NCBI GenBank assembly: GCA_025060505.1
Contig: JANXBU010000003.1
Location: 124,001 to 188,000 of the forward strand
Direction of reading: 5' to 3'
Source: Candidatus Calescibacterium sp.
Lineage (GTDB): Bacteria; Calescibacteriota; Calescibacteriia; Calescibacteriales; Calescibacteriaceae
Length of the DNA: 64,000 nt
Made by a program: the position numbers and the translations under genes
Shown here: piece after piece, positions 9,439-17,993 of the stretch
Position numbering within the stretch: the stretch's first letter is position 1
Layout: the number at the start of each line of letters is the position of its first letter
The notes under the pieces: generated by a model
Told to the model about the DNA's origin: nothing
The model's input: only the letters and a program-made list of their open reading frames with translations
Databases searched by the model: none

Positions 9439-10107
9439 TCAGAAGGCTATTGAATAGAAATCTTTTACAACTTTGTGTTTAGATTTTTCAGATTGGTATC
9501 TTTCAACCTTCATTGTTTGAATTCCTGCTATTTTGGCTGAATCAAGTTCTTCTTCAACATCAGAAAGGAAAAGTATATTGGATGTTTCAATACCTATTTG
9601 TTCTGATATTTTTTTGTATGAGTTGTGATCTTTTTTACTTCCTATTTTCGTATCAAAGAATCCAGAAAAAAGTGGGGTGAGGTCGCCGTACTCTGTATGT
9701 CCGAAAAAAAGTTTCTGTGCTTTTACAGAACCAGATGAGAAAACATAAAGAAGTAGTCCTTTGTTCTTCCACTCTATAAGTTTTTCATAAGCATCCTTAT
9801 ATATGTGCCCTTTGAGCTCGCCTTTCAGAAATCCTTCTTCCCAAATATATCCTTGTAGCTCTTTCAGGAGTGGTTCTTTCATATCTTGATCAATCCAAGA
9901 TTCAAATATCTTTATAGCTTCTTCTTTTTCTATCTTTTTGCCGAACTTTTCAGAAAGTCCTTGCAATATTTTCTTGATTGGCTCATCATCTGCATGTTTG
10001 AGTATGAAGTTTTTTAGTTTTGCTTTTGAATACGGGAACATCACTTCTTTCACATATTCAAGGGAAGATGTTGTTCCTTCAATGTCTGTTAGAATAGCTT
10101 TTATCAT
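9439..10107 (-). CDS. mtnC: Enolase-phosphatase E1 (methionine salvage)
   Basis: HAD-superfamily protein of 222 residues. The signature DIEGTTSSLEYVKEVMFPY at the N-terminus carries the first catalytic aspartate and the family's EGTT element. FVFSSGS-type motif II and a LFLSDVEEEL motif IV follow. It enolises and dephosphorylates 2,3-diketo-5-methylthiopentyl-1-phosphate to the acireductone used by MtnD, whose gene is just upstream. It is the last gene of mtnB-mtnD-mtnC, 39 bp after mtnD. mtnA and mtnK are not in the window. Confidence 0.93.
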   Translation of the reverse strand: MIKAILTDIEGTTSSLEYVKEVMFPYSKAKLKNFILKHADDEPIKKILQGLSEKFGKKIEKEEAIKIFESWIDQDMKEPLLKELQGYIWEEGFLKGELKGHIYKDAYEKLIEWKNKGLLLYVFSSGSVKAQKLFFGHTEYGDLTPLFSGFFDTKIGSKKDHNSYKKISEQIGIETSNILFLSDVEEELDSAKIAGIQTMKVERYQSEKSKHKVVKDFYSIAF

Positions 10108-10146
10108 TTTTCTACTCTTTCGTCTACGGAATTTTTCATTTAATTT

Positions 10147-10911
10147 TCACTTTTTCTTTTTGGATTTTTTGATTTTAGTTTTTTGCTTTATTTGGATTTT
10201 CCTTTTCGTTTTTTCCTGTTTTAGAGAATTTTTCATTTTTCTGTTTTTGATTGATTTTTTGGCTGATTTTGCTTTTTTGGTTTCTGATTTTTTGACTGAT
10301 TTTGCTTTGTTAATTTTTGTTTTTTTGGTGTGTTCTTTTATTTCGGTAGTATCTTCCTTTGTCATCTTGACTATCTCATCGTGTGAAGGTATTTTTTGAG
10401 ATATGTCTGAACCAGTGAAGTTTGCGACCCATCCATCTGGTGTTGAGAAAAACCTTATTGCTTTGAAGAAGGGTTCGTTTCCCATATCAAACCAGTGTTT
10501 TGTGTTAGCTGGAACACTTATAAAATCTCCCTTTTCGCACAAAACAACATAAACTTTGTCATCTGGATGAAGATAGAAAGTACCGCTTCCATCAACAAAG
10601 AATCTGACTTCAAAATCAGTATGTATATGTTCGGAGAGAAACATGTTTCTGAGTTCAACCTTCTTTGGGTTATCGGGTGTCAGGCTTACAACATCTATTG
10701 ATTTGAATCCAAATTCTGAGTTTATTCTGTCTATGTCATTTTTGTATGTCTGAATAACCTCGTTCTGGTCTGCTGACCAGGGAAGTTCTTTTTCGGTTTG
10801 CCATTTCTCAAATCTTATACCTATTGATTTAAGTTTTTCCGCTATTTTGTTGTGTTCTTTTATCTTTTCTAGGATTCTTCCTTGTTCGTCAAATATAATA
10901 AGTGCGCTCAT
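10147..10911 (-). CDS. mtnD: Acireductone dioxygenase with lysine-rich C-terminal tail
   Basis: Cupin enzyme of 254 residues that oxidises acireductone to the methionine precursor 2-keto-4-methylthiobutyrate (Fe form). The metal-binding set is present: HIHTDFE (two His and a Glu, near residue 90) and the later His in VPANTKHWFD. Normal family members are about 180 residues. Here the cupin ends near residue 175 and is followed by about 75 residues dominated by Lys with Ser, Thr, Ala and Ile, resembling a histone-H1-like tail. The start ATG 10911 overlaps the mtnB stop (ATGA) and has an AAAGGAGGT site inside mtnB. The tail is in frame with no sign of a shift. Its role is unknown; nucleic-acid binding is possible. 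Confidence 0.93.
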   Translation of the reverse strand: MSALIIFDEQGRILEKIKEHNKIAEKLKSIGIRFEKWQTEKELPWSADQNEVIQTYKNDIDRINSEFGFKSIDVVSLTPDNPKKVELRNMFLSEHIHTDFEVRFFVDGSGTFYLHPDDKVYVVLCEKGDFISVPANTKHWFDMGNEPFFKAIRFFSTPDGWVANFTGSDISQKIPSHDEIVKMTKEDTTEIKEHTKKTKINKAKSVKKSETKKAKSAKKSIKNRKMKNSLKQEKTKRKIQIKQKTKIKKSKKKK

Positions 10912-11516
10912 GCTTGTAAACCTCCTTTCTGTAATTTTAATTCGCAATCAAAAAGAAAATCAAAAGCTTCAAGATTTATTGCCGCTTCCCTTATGCTCTT
11001 GCCCCATGTATAGATACCATGGGCTTTAAGTAAAAAACCGTATGTTTTTTTCTTTGTCAGGTAGTCTTTTACGGTTTCAGAAAGTTCGTTCATGTCTTGC
11101 GAATTTTCAAATATTGGTACTTCGATGGAAGTCTCGTGGGTGTTTATTCCAGCAAAAGCCTTCAGAATTTCGTATCCTTCAAGTCTTATTTCTTTGTTTT
11201 TTTTGAGTATTGATATTACTGTTGAGTTTGGTGAGTGAACATGTAGAACTGACCTTACTTCTGGTAGAGCCTTGTATATAGTGAGATGTAACAAAGTTTC
11301 TGCGGAAGGTTTTTTAGATCCTTCTATAAGGTTTCCATCTATATCAATTAATATGAAATCATCTTTTGTGAGATAACCTTTGTGAGCTCCAGATGCAGTG
11401 ATGCATATTGTTTTTTCATCGAGTTTTGCTGAAAGATTACCGGATGTTGCTGGAACCCAGTTTCGTCTTTGAAATTCTTTTCCAAGTTCAATAAGCTCAA
11501 GTATTTCACTATACAT
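10908..11516 (-). CDS. mtnB: Methylthioribulose-1-phosphate dehydratase
   Basis: Class II aldolase-fold zinc enzyme of 202 residues. The zinc-site motif HVHSPNSTV lies near residue 95 and a third histidine lies in KAHGIYTWG near residue 165. SGNLSAK is the family's substrate-loop motif. It dehydrates 5-methylthioribulose-1-phosphate in methionine salvage. Being first in an operon with mtnD and mtnC separates it from sugar-phosphate aldolases of the same fold. A TATAAT box lies 13 nt before the ATG, giving a leader of only a few bases. Confidence 0.92.
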   Translation of the reverse strand: MYSEILELIELGKEFQRRNWVPATSGNLSAKLDEKTICITASGAHKGYLTKDDFILIDIDGNLIEGSKKPSAETLLHLTIYKALPEVRSVLHVHSPNSTVISILKKNKEIRLEGYEILKAFAGINTHETSIEVPIFENSQDMNELSETVKDYLTKKKTYGFLLKAHGIYTWGKSIREAAINLEAFDFLFDCELKLQKGGLQA

Positions 11517-11577
11517 AATATTTAATTGAATTATACTTATTAGGGTTCAGTTGATAATTTTTGGGATTGTGTTTGAT

Positions 11578-11605
11578 TGTTTGAGATTTTTTTGTTTGAG
11601 ATTTT
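11578..11605. repeat. Two-copy short tandem duplication
   Basis: TGTTTGAGATTTT occurs twice with a 15-bp period in the spacer between mtnB and the outer-membrane gene. No gene or structure is evident in this spacer. Confidence 0.6.
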
Positions 11606-11652
11606 GTAGTTAGACCGTGAGCAGACTTTTTTCAGGTTATAGTGAAAAAATG

Positions 11653-12366
11653 TTATTTTATCTCAGAGCCCCCACCACCTAGAACAACGGAGAAATAAAA
11701 ACCAGATAGGTTCAGATCTGGTCCTTTGTTGAGATCAGTTCCTTCAATAGACCATCTGCTATTTACAACGGGAAGAATGTATCCAATCCGAAATCCGGTT
11801 ATAAAACCTGCTGCTCCTTTTTCGTCTGTTTTACCAAGAAGGTAGTCTCCTCCGATTGCGATGTTGAGAACGAGGCTTCCTCTTGAGAGCTCTGTTTTTC
11901 TTGGAAGGTTTTCTAATTTTACAGCTTCATCAATTGATGATGGAATTCTTTTTTTCTCTTCTATACTTACAGAGATAGCTCCTCCTCCTATTCCAACCGT
12001 GGGATATAGATTTATTTGTTTTGTTGAAAATATGTTGTATCCTATATTTATGTAACCATATCCCAGAGAAAACGAGGTTTTGTAATTTTGATTTTCACCT
12101 GTTCCTCCTGTTATAACGCCTCTTCCTTCACCACCTATTATGATTCTACCGATTATTGCATACCCTCCGCCCCCTATTGATAATGGAAGTGCTTCAAGTT
12201 GCGGGTATCCTTTTCTTTTGAGAAATGAGTTGATATCACCAAAAGGAACAATGTGCCCACTGAAAAGAAAATATCCGTTTCCTCCGTATTTTTCAAAAGC
12301 GTAGAGATTGCCTATGCATAAACCGAAAATCAAAATAAATGATAAGGCAAGTGCCTTTTTAATCAT
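11653..12366 (-). CDS. Predicted outer-membrane beta-barrel protein
   Basis: 237 residues. A Sec signal peptide (Lys-rich start, hydrophobic core, LYAFEKYG at the predicted cleavage region near residue 23) is followed by glycine-rich alternating strands such as LGYGYINIGYNIF and YPTVGIGGGAISVSI. The last strand is FYFSVVLGGGG. This is typical of small porin-like or OmpA-barrel-like proteins, but no specific family was recognised. It is a single gene with its own TATAGT box 9 nt before the ATG. It supports a diderm envelope. Confidence 0.75.
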   Translation of the reverse strand: MIKKALALSFILIFGLCIGNLYAFEKYGGNGYFLFSGHIVPFGDINSFLKRKGYPQLEALPLSIGGGGYAIIGRIIIGGEGRGVITGGTGENQNYKTSFSLGYGYINIGYNIFSTKQINLYPTVGIGGGAISVSIEEKKRIPSSIDEAVKLENLPRKTELSRGSLVLNIAIGGDYLLGKTDEKGAAGFITGFRIGYILPVVNSRWSIEGTDLNKGPDLNLSGFYFSVVLGGGGSEIK

Positions 12367-12375
12367 AATAATCGG

Positions 12376-12381
12376 ACTATA
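12376..12381 (-). promoter_or_regulatory. -10 box, leaderless promoter of the outer-membrane protein gene
   Basis: TATAGT on the minus strand, 9 nt before ATG 12366. No ribosome-binding site lies in between. Confidence 0.6.
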
Positions 12382-12590
12382 TATAAAATCATAGATTTCA
12401 AATTTTTCAAAAAATTTTGGTTTTCTGGAGCCTATATGTATGCAGTATGCGGTAAATGAAGCAATAGGTGAATTTTTACAGTATTTTGGTCTTTGCAGTT
12501 AGATGTTTTTTGCTTTATTTATGGAATTCTCATTCGGATTTATGTTCAGGTTTAAGATAAATGTAAGGTCGGAGCTTAAATATTTGATTT

Positions 12591-13181
12591 ATGAAGAAAA
12601 TTGTTTATCTTACAGGGGGAATAGCGACAGGGAAATCCACTGTGGCAAAGATTTTTGAGGAGCTTGGTGCAAAAGTTATAGATGCCGACAAAATAGTTCA
12701 TAAGCTCCTTGAAGAGGATGAAGCTGTAAAATCTGAGATAGTTAAAATTTTTGGTCAGGATATACTTGAGAATGGGAAGATTAATAGAAGAAAGCTTGGT
12801 GCTATAGTTTTTGCGGATAGATCAAAACTCAGCGTTCTTGAAAAGATTACTCATCCAAAGGTTCTTGAAATTATGTCGAAGCAGATCTCAGAATCTGATG
12901 AGGAATTAGTAGTTCTTGAAATCCCACTCTTGTTTGAAAAGCAGATGAATTTGAAACCTTCTGTTGTTGTGTACTGTCCAGCGCATATTCAGATAAAGAG
13001 AATGAAAGAAAGGGATAATTTATCTGACGAGGAGATACGGAACAGGCTAAATTCTCAGATAGATATTGAGAAGAAAAAAGAAATGGCAGATTATGTAGTA
13101 GATAATTCAGGTAGTTTGGAGGAAACTCGGGAGCAGGTTAGAAAACTAATAGATAAACTTTTGACCCAGTGGAGTTTTTGA
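12591..13181 (+). CDS. coaE: Dephospho-CoA kinase
   Basis: Last step of coenzyme A synthesis: phosphorylates the 3'-OH of dephospho-CoA. 196 residues, normal length. The P-loop GGIATGKST starts at residue 8, with DADKIVHKL after it and the family's HPKVLE element near residue 90. It overlaps yidD by 13 bp, so the two are co-transcribed. TAAATA lies 8 nt before the ATG, giving a leaderless start. Confidence 0.95.
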   Translation: MKKIVYLTGGIATGKSTVAKIFEELGAKVIDADKIVHKLLEEDEAVKSEIVKIFGQDILENGKINRRKLGAIVFADRSKLSVLEKITHPKVLEIMSKQISESDEELVVLEIPLLFEKQMNLKPSVVVYCPAHIQIKRMKERDNLSDEEIRNRLNSQIDIEKKKEMADYVVDNSGSLEETREQVRKLIDKLLTQWSF

Positions 13182-13402
13182 AACAAATTCTGATCAAAAT
13201 TCAATTTTTTGTTGTAAGTATCTTGGTTTGGATTTGGAGAGCCATAAAATTTTGGGGGCCTTCTTGTAGGTTTTATCCATCTTGTTCCGAGTATGCTTTG
13301 ATGTGTGCAAAAAAGTATCCACCTTATTTAGCCATACCAAAAATTATTTGGAGAATTTTAAGATGCAATCCTTTCTCAGGAGGAGGAGTTGATTTTCCAT
13401 AA
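13169..13402 (+). CDS. yidD: Membrane protein insertion efficiency factor YidD
   Basis: 77-residue protein with the diagnostic CRFYPSCSEYA and a C-terminal RCNPFSGGGVDFP stretch. YidD is a small inner-face membrane-associated protein that helps YidC/Sec insertion, normally encoded in the rnpA-yidC region. Here it overlaps the 3' end of coaE instead, and no rpmH, rnpA or yidC is nearby. The N-terminal residues 5-22 are an amphipathic or hydrophobic helix. The ATG inside coaE is the only start that keeps the helix. Confidence 0.92.
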   Translation: MEFLKQILIKIQFFVVSILVWIWRAIKFWGPSCRFYPSCSEYALMCAKKYPPYLAIPKIIWRILRCNPFSGGGVDFP

Positions 13403-13482
13403 TTTTTGTGCTATAATTTCTTTGGTTTCCTATATCTTTTCATACTCATATTTGAAATTATAAACTTTGGACTTAGGTTATG

Positions 13483-13488
13483 TAAAAT
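13483..13488 (+). promoter_or_regulatory. -10 box deciding the glucan phosphorylase start
   Basis: TAAAAT lies 8 nt before ATG 13497. It falls inside the reading frame extended to TTG 13467, so it argues for the ATG as the true, leaderless start. Confidence 0.6.
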
Positions 13489-13496
13489 TTAAAAGG

Positions 13497-15566
13497 ATGG
13501 AGTACGGAGAAGAGTATAAAGATATGTTATGGGAGCTCGCTTACAATCTGTGGTGGTCTTGGAACCCTTATGCTAAAAAGCTTTTTCAGCAGATAGATCC
13601 CGTTTTGTGGATAGAAACAGAAGCGAACCCGATTGAACTTCTCAGAAAAACCAAATTGCTTGATGAGAGATTAAGAGAACAAAAATTTGTCTCTCAGATA
13701 AGATATGTTTATACTATCTATAAAAATTACCTGAACAAACCTTCTATATATCAAGAAGTTTTCAAAAAGCCATTGATATTTGTATCTCCAGAATATGGTC
13801 TTCACCACACATTACTTATATATGCTGGTGGCCTTGGATTTCTTGCCGGGGATATACTTAAAGAAGCTTCTGACATGTGTTTTCCGTTGATTGGTATTGG
13901 ATTTATGTATCCTCTTGGTTATGTGAAGCAAAGAATAAGACCTGATGGATGGCAGGAGGAAATAGAATTTACCAACTCGAAGATGAGCATGCCTGCGAGA
14001 AAAATTCAGAACGGGGACGGAAGCTGGATGAAGTGTTCGGTAAAGATAGCAGATCAGGATACATACTATGGTATCTGGAAAGTTGAGGTAGGTAGAACTA
14101 ATCTCTATCTTATAGATACAGATGTTGAGGAAAATAGTCCTTCATCAAGGAGAATTTCATATCAGCTTTATGATAAAGATAAAGATATAAGACTCAGACA
14201 GAAGATACTTTTGGGTTTTGGAGCAGTTGAGCTTCTTGATAAGCTAAAAATTGATCCGCTTGGTTTTCATATAAATGAGGATTATCCTGTTTTTATTCTT
14301 GTAGCTTATCTTGTCAAGAAAATAAAGGAAGGTCTGAGTTTCGAGGAAGCTCTTTTTGATGTTTCAAGGAAATCTCTTTTCACCACACACACACCGTTGA
14401 GAGCTGGTGTGAATATATACCCTGAGGATTTAGTAAGAAAATACCTTTCTTTCTTGGATAAAGAGCTGGGTTTTGGTTTTTCTCAAAGAATAATAGATTT
14501 GGCGAGAAACCCACAGGCTCCGGATGAGGGTTTTAATGCCACTGTTCTTGCTATTCGTCTTTCAAATTATATAAATGCTGTCAGTAGAGTTCATAGGGAA
14601 GTCTCTTCAAAGATCTGGGCATTTGTTTCAAGGGAAAATAAATACATCGATTATGTTACGAATGGGGTTCATCTGCCAACATGGATGTGTGATAAATTAA
14701 GGGGACTTCTTGATAGATACCTTGGTGAGGAGTGGATTGAAGTTTATGACAGACCTTCTGTTTTTGATCTGATTGACTATATTTCGGATAAAGAAATCTG
14801 GGATATTCATATGGAGAACAAGCGCAGGTTAATAGAGCATATTATAGATAGAGCTCGTGTCAAGTGGATGAATGAAAAAGTAGATGCCTCATCAATTATG
14901 GCTCAGGGAGTTCTTCTTGATCCGAACTTTCTGACAATAGGATTTGCAAGAAGGATGACAGGATACAAAAGAGCAGATCTGATTTTATATGATCTTGAAA
15001 GGTTGAAGAAGATATTGCTTGATCCAGTGAGGCCTGTTCAGATAATATTTGCTGGTAAATCTCATCCAGAAGATATAGAAGGTAAAAGAATTATTCAGAA
15101 GATTTTCAATATATGTAAAAATCCGGATTTTGGTGGGAGGATAGCTTTTGTTGAAGATTACGATGAGAGACTTGCTCAATTCCTTGTTAAAGGAGTAGAT
15201 GTTTGGCTAAACAATCCGATACCTTACCTTGAAGCCTGTGGAACAAGTGGGATGAAGGCTTCCTTAAACGGAATTCTGCATCTATCTATACTTGATGGTT
15301 GGTGGGTTGAAGGTTTCAATGGAAGGAATGGCTGGGCTTTTGGAGACGAGATTTACGATGAAGATAGAACTAAAAAAGATGCGGAATCAATATACAAAAT
15401 ACTTGAAGAAGAGGTTGTTCCTTTGTACTACCAGAGAAATGAAGAGGGAATTCCTGTTAATTGGTGTAAGAAGATGCGTGAGGCTATAAAGTCTGTTGCA
15501 CCAAGTTTCTGTGCAAGAAGAATGTTCAAAGACTATATTTCCAAATTCTACTCAAAGTTCAAATAG
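13497..15566 (+). CDS. glgP: Alpha-glucan (glycogen/maltodextrin) phosphorylase, short form
   Basis: GT35 family, about 689 residues. It phosphorolyses alpha-1,4-glucans to glucose-1-phosphate. The N-terminus (MLWELAYNLWWSWNPYAKKLF) is that of the short phosphorylases of Thermus, Thermotoga and archaea, not the 800-residue GlgP/MalP type. HTPLRAGVNIYP, FARRMTGYKRADL and the PLP region EACGTSGMKASLNG are present; the lysine after SGM is the usual PLP site. It lies downstream of coaE-yidD but has its own -10 box. No glgA, glgB or glgC is in the window, although a GH31 alpha-glucosidase-like lipoprotein lies 10 kb away. Confidence 0.93.
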   Translation: MEYGEEYKDMLWELAYNLWWSWNPYAKKLFQQIDPVLWIETEANPIELLRKTKLLDERLREQKFVSQIRYVYTIYKNYLNKPSIYQEVFKKPLIFVSPEYGLHHTLLIYAGGLGFLAGDILKEASDMCFPLIGIGFMYPLGYVKQRIRPDGWQEEIEFTNSKMSMPARKIQNGDGSWMKCSVKIADQDTYYGIWKVEVGRTNLYLIDTDVEENSPSSRRISYQLYDKDKDIRLRQKILLGFGAVELLDKLKIDPLGFHINEDYPVFILVAYLVKKIKEGLSFEEALFDVSRKSLFTTHTPLRAGVNIYPEDLVRKYLSFLDKELGFGFSQRIIDLARNPQAPDEGFNATVLAIRLSNYINAVSRVHREVSSKIWAFVSRENKYIDYVTNGVHLPTWMCDKLRGLLDRYLGEEWIEVYDRPSVFDLIDYISDKEIWDIHMENKRRLIEHIIDRARVKWMNEKVDASSIMAQGVLLDPNFLTIGFARRMTGYKRADLILYDLERLKKILLDPVRPVQIIFAGKSHPEDIEGKRIIQKIFNICKNPDFGGRIAFVEDYDERLAQFLVKGVDVWLNNPIPYLEACGTSGMKASLNGILHLSILDGWWVEGFNGRNGWAFGDEIYDEDRTKKDAESIYKILEEEVVPLYYQRNEEGIPVNWCKKMREAIKSVAPSFCARRMFKDYISKFYSKFK

Positions 15567-15768
15567 TGAGTTTAGAAGATATTTTGAGCAAGTTAGAATA
15601 AATTTTTGAAGTCCAGAATATAATTCAAAAGATCAGAACAAAGCTTCCAAAGTTGTTTTGGATTGCGGAATCTGAGTTAGCTCTCTCCGGAAAAAATGTA
15701 TAAAAATTCTCTGAAAGATAAAAATGTCCAGTATGTCAGGAAAAATATTTTCCCTGAAAATATGATAA

Positions 15769-16218
15769 AGAATTATTAACGAGTCAACTGAAAGCATGTA
15801 AGAAATTCCTGATAGCAGTGTGCATATTGTATTAGTGTTTCCACTGCAGTTTGGGGGAGCTGGTGTCCTCCAAAAAATCAGGTTTTAAGAGATCAGCATG
15901 AATGTATTCCTATTCTCAAAAGATAAATTTAGTCTTGAAAATCTGTATAATAGAGAAGTAAATTTGAAAAAAGAGGAGTTTCTTGAACTCACAAAAAGAG
16001 TATGTTTTTTTCGTCTGAAATTAAAGGTTGGACATCCGTGTCATTTTCCTATTGAGTTTCCTTATAGACTATAAATCTTTATATATATTGAGATAAAGGT
16101 AGTTCTTGATCCATTTATGGGAAGTGGAATAACTGATATTGCATCTATAATGAGCCATAGATTTTATCTCGGATATGAGATAAATGAAAATACGTTAGGA
16201 TTTCTGAGAAGAGAATAA
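15769..16218 (+). pseudogene. Decayed DNA methyltransferase (N4-cytosine/N6-adenine type)
   Basis: One reading frame carries methyltransferase landmarks in order but is interrupted by TAA at 15799, 15886 and 16072. It reads RIINESTESM, stop, EIPDSSVHIVLVFPLQF (motif IV region, where working enzymes have SVHLVVTSPPY), then HPCHFPIEFPYRL, stop, VVLDPFMGSGITDIASIM (motif I, DPFMGSGT in intact enzymes), then FYLGYEINENTLGFLRRE, stop. Order and spacing are those of permuted beta-class enzymes, with the middle shortened. The SPPY catalytic site is destroyed. No restriction endonuclease remnant was recognised nearby. The block explains most of the 850-bp gap after glgP; 15567-15768 shows nothing further. 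Confidence 0.82.
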
Positions 16219-16398
16219 AGGATTTCTGTCTGAGTTACAAGTTCAAACTATTCTTGGTTGAATACGTATGTCTTGATTTGTCATAATCATATCTGTAAGA
16301 TATTTTCATCGGAAGATTATGCTTTCCGCAGAAATTTTATTCGTGTAATTTTTTAGTAATTTGGGTTTATTTGAAAATCTGTTGTTTTTGTATTAATA

Positions 16399-16404
16399 TA
16401 TAAT
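16399..16404 (+). promoter_or_regulatory. -10 box, near-leaderless promoter of the CNNM/CBS gene
   Basis: Consensus TATAAT 10 nt before GTG 16415, leaving a leader of about 3-4 nt. No Shine-Dalgarno sequence. Confidence 0.6.
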
Positions 16405-16414
16405 TTCCTAAAAA

Positions 16415-17620
16415 GTGTTAGAAGGACTTTATATCCTTATATCTCTTACTTTGTTTTTGGTCTTCGCGTCAGCCTTTCTTTCCGCCTCGGAGGTAGTGTA
16501 TTCTGCGTCAAGGGATGACCTTCTAAAGAATATATCAAAGAACGATGTAATATATGATATAATTCAACATCCAGAAAAATTTTTCTCAGTCATTCTCATT
16601 CTTGATAATTTTTCAAACATAGTTGTAACTGCTCTAATAACATACAAAACTATGGAGATTTTCGGTGGCTGGGCTGTTCCAATTTCAACGATACTGATTT
16701 CTGCTGTTGTCATATTGTTCGGAGAAATATTCCCAAAGACTCTTGCTGTGAGGTACAGGGGTGAGCTTTCAAGGTTTATACTTGTTGTTTCTGCCTATCT
16801 CGTAAAGATTTTAGGATTATTTTCATCTCCTATCTCAAAATTATTCAGTAAGGTTGCTGAGGAAGAAATCAGAAGACAATCTTATTACAGCTATGTACTT
16901 CCTGAGCAGGCCAAGATGGTTCAGGGAATAATGAGGCTAAAGGAACTAGAGCTTAGAGATATTCTTGTTCCGAGGCATTTGGCTGTTGTTCTTGATGCGG
17001 AAATGAATATATCTGAAGTTATTTCAATAATAGAGAAAACAAAACACACGAGGTATCCAGTAATTCATGAGGGTAGAGTGATAGGCATACTTCTTTCAAA
17101 AAATCTGTTATGTAATCTATACGGATTTATCGTTGCAAGGGATGGGAGTGTCAAGCTGAAAGATATAATTGAATCGAATCCGGAAGTTATGAAACCAGCA
17201 AAATTTGCTTCACCGAGCAAGTCCCTGCTTGAACAACTTATTGATTTCAAAAAATGGAGAACTCATATGGTATGTGTTATTGATGATTTTGGCGAGTTTT
17301 TGGGAATTGTCACACTTGAAGATATAATGGAGGAGATAACAGGAGATCTATACGATGAATTTATTGTTCCTACAAAAAATTTCTGGAAGGAAAACGAATA
17401 TATATATGCAAGAGGTTCTACTCCTATAAGAGATATAAACAGAGAGTTTGAAACGAATATGGACGAAAGGTTTGAAACAATTGCTTCAACTATTATCTCT
17501 GTTCTCGGAAGAATTCCGGAAAAAGGCGAGAAAGTAAATTTTGATGGCTGGGAAATAGAATTACTTGATACTTCAAAAAACAAAATAAATCTGGTAAGAA
17601 TGAAAAAAATACTGCTATGA
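16415..17620 (+). CDS. CNNM/CorC-type membrane protein with CBS pair
   Basis: 401 residues in the usual order. A CNNM transmembrane domain with hydrophobic segments at about 5-25, 55-75 and 85-125 carries the family's FGEIFPKTLAVRY motif. Two CBS domains follow at about 185-310 (HTRYPVIHEGRVIGIL, HMVCVIDDFGEFLGIVTLEDI), and a CorC/HlyC-associated domain closes the protein. Relatives are magnesium (or cobalt) efflux transporters, often misnamed hemolysins; the CBS pair binds adenine nucleotides and gates transport. GTG start with TATAAT 10 nt upstream. Its stop overlaps the start of a small unknown gene (ATGA). Confidence 0.88.
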   Translation: MLEGLYILISLTLFLVFASAFLSASEVVYSASRDDLLKNISKNDVIYDIIQHPEKFFSVILILDNFSNIVVTALITYKTMEIFGGWAVPISTILISAVVILFGEIFPKTLAVRYRGELSRFILVVSAYLVKILGLFSSPISKLFSKVAEEEIRRQSYYSYVLPEQAKMVQGIMRLKELELRDILVPRHLAVVLDAEMNISEVISIIEKTKHTRYPVIHEGRVIGILLSKNLLCNLYGFIVARDGSVKLKDIIESNPEVMKPAKFASPSKSLLEQLIDFKKWRTHMVCVIDDFGEFLGIVTLEDIMEEITGDLYDEFIVPTKNFWKENEYIYARGSTPIRDINREFETNMDERFETIASTIISVLGRIPEKGEKVNFDGWEIELLDTSKNKINLVRMKKILL

Positions 17621-17835
17621 AGTTCTTTCACATTGTTTTTGATAAAAAAGGCTATGAACTCATGAAAAAATTTCTGGAAAATAATAAGGAATTGTATCAT
17701 ATTGTAATGGCAACATCTCAATCACTTTATCAGCAGATTAAAAAAGAAATCTCTCCGATAAATGTTGAAGTGATATTCGATTTTGATACTGGTGCTGAAA
17801 AAATGCTTTCAGCTGATAAAGTTGTAGTTTGGTAA
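17617..17835 (+). CDS. Small hypothetical protein overlapping the CNNM gene
   Basis: 72 residues, not recognised. The start overlaps the CNNM stop by 4 bp, the typical mark of translational coupling, so it is probably real. The sequence is soluble and alpha/beta-like (FHIVFDKKGYELMKKFL, NVEVIFDFDTGAEKML) and ends abruptly at VVVW. The stop lies in a 23-bp imperfect tandem duplication. About 50 nt further on, another open stretch (SEDVLLSLRQLLNYQISQKH, 17882 to about 17962) looks like a lost C-terminus. The gene may therefore be truncated by a duplication-driven frame change. Confidence 0.5.
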   Translation: MKFFHIVFDKKGYELMKKFLENNKELYHIVMATSQSLYQQIKKEISPINVEVIFDFDTGAEKMLSADKVVVW

Positions 17836-17870
17836 TTTTGTTATTCTGCTTTTGGTGATTTTGTTACACT
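17828..17870. repeat. Imperfect tandem duplication over a stop codon
   Basis: TTTGGTAATTTTGTTATTCT and TTTGGTGATTTTGTTACACT repeat with a 23-bp period. The TAA of the preceding small gene lies in the first copy. Confidence 0.55.
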
Positions 17871-17993
17871 GTGGTTTTTAGGTCTGAAGATGTGCTGCTT
17901 TCGTTAAGACAGCTTCTAAATTATCAGATCTCTCAAAAACATAGGAAACCAAAAGTAAATTAATTTTGAATTTCCAGCAAAAAATTTGATTTT

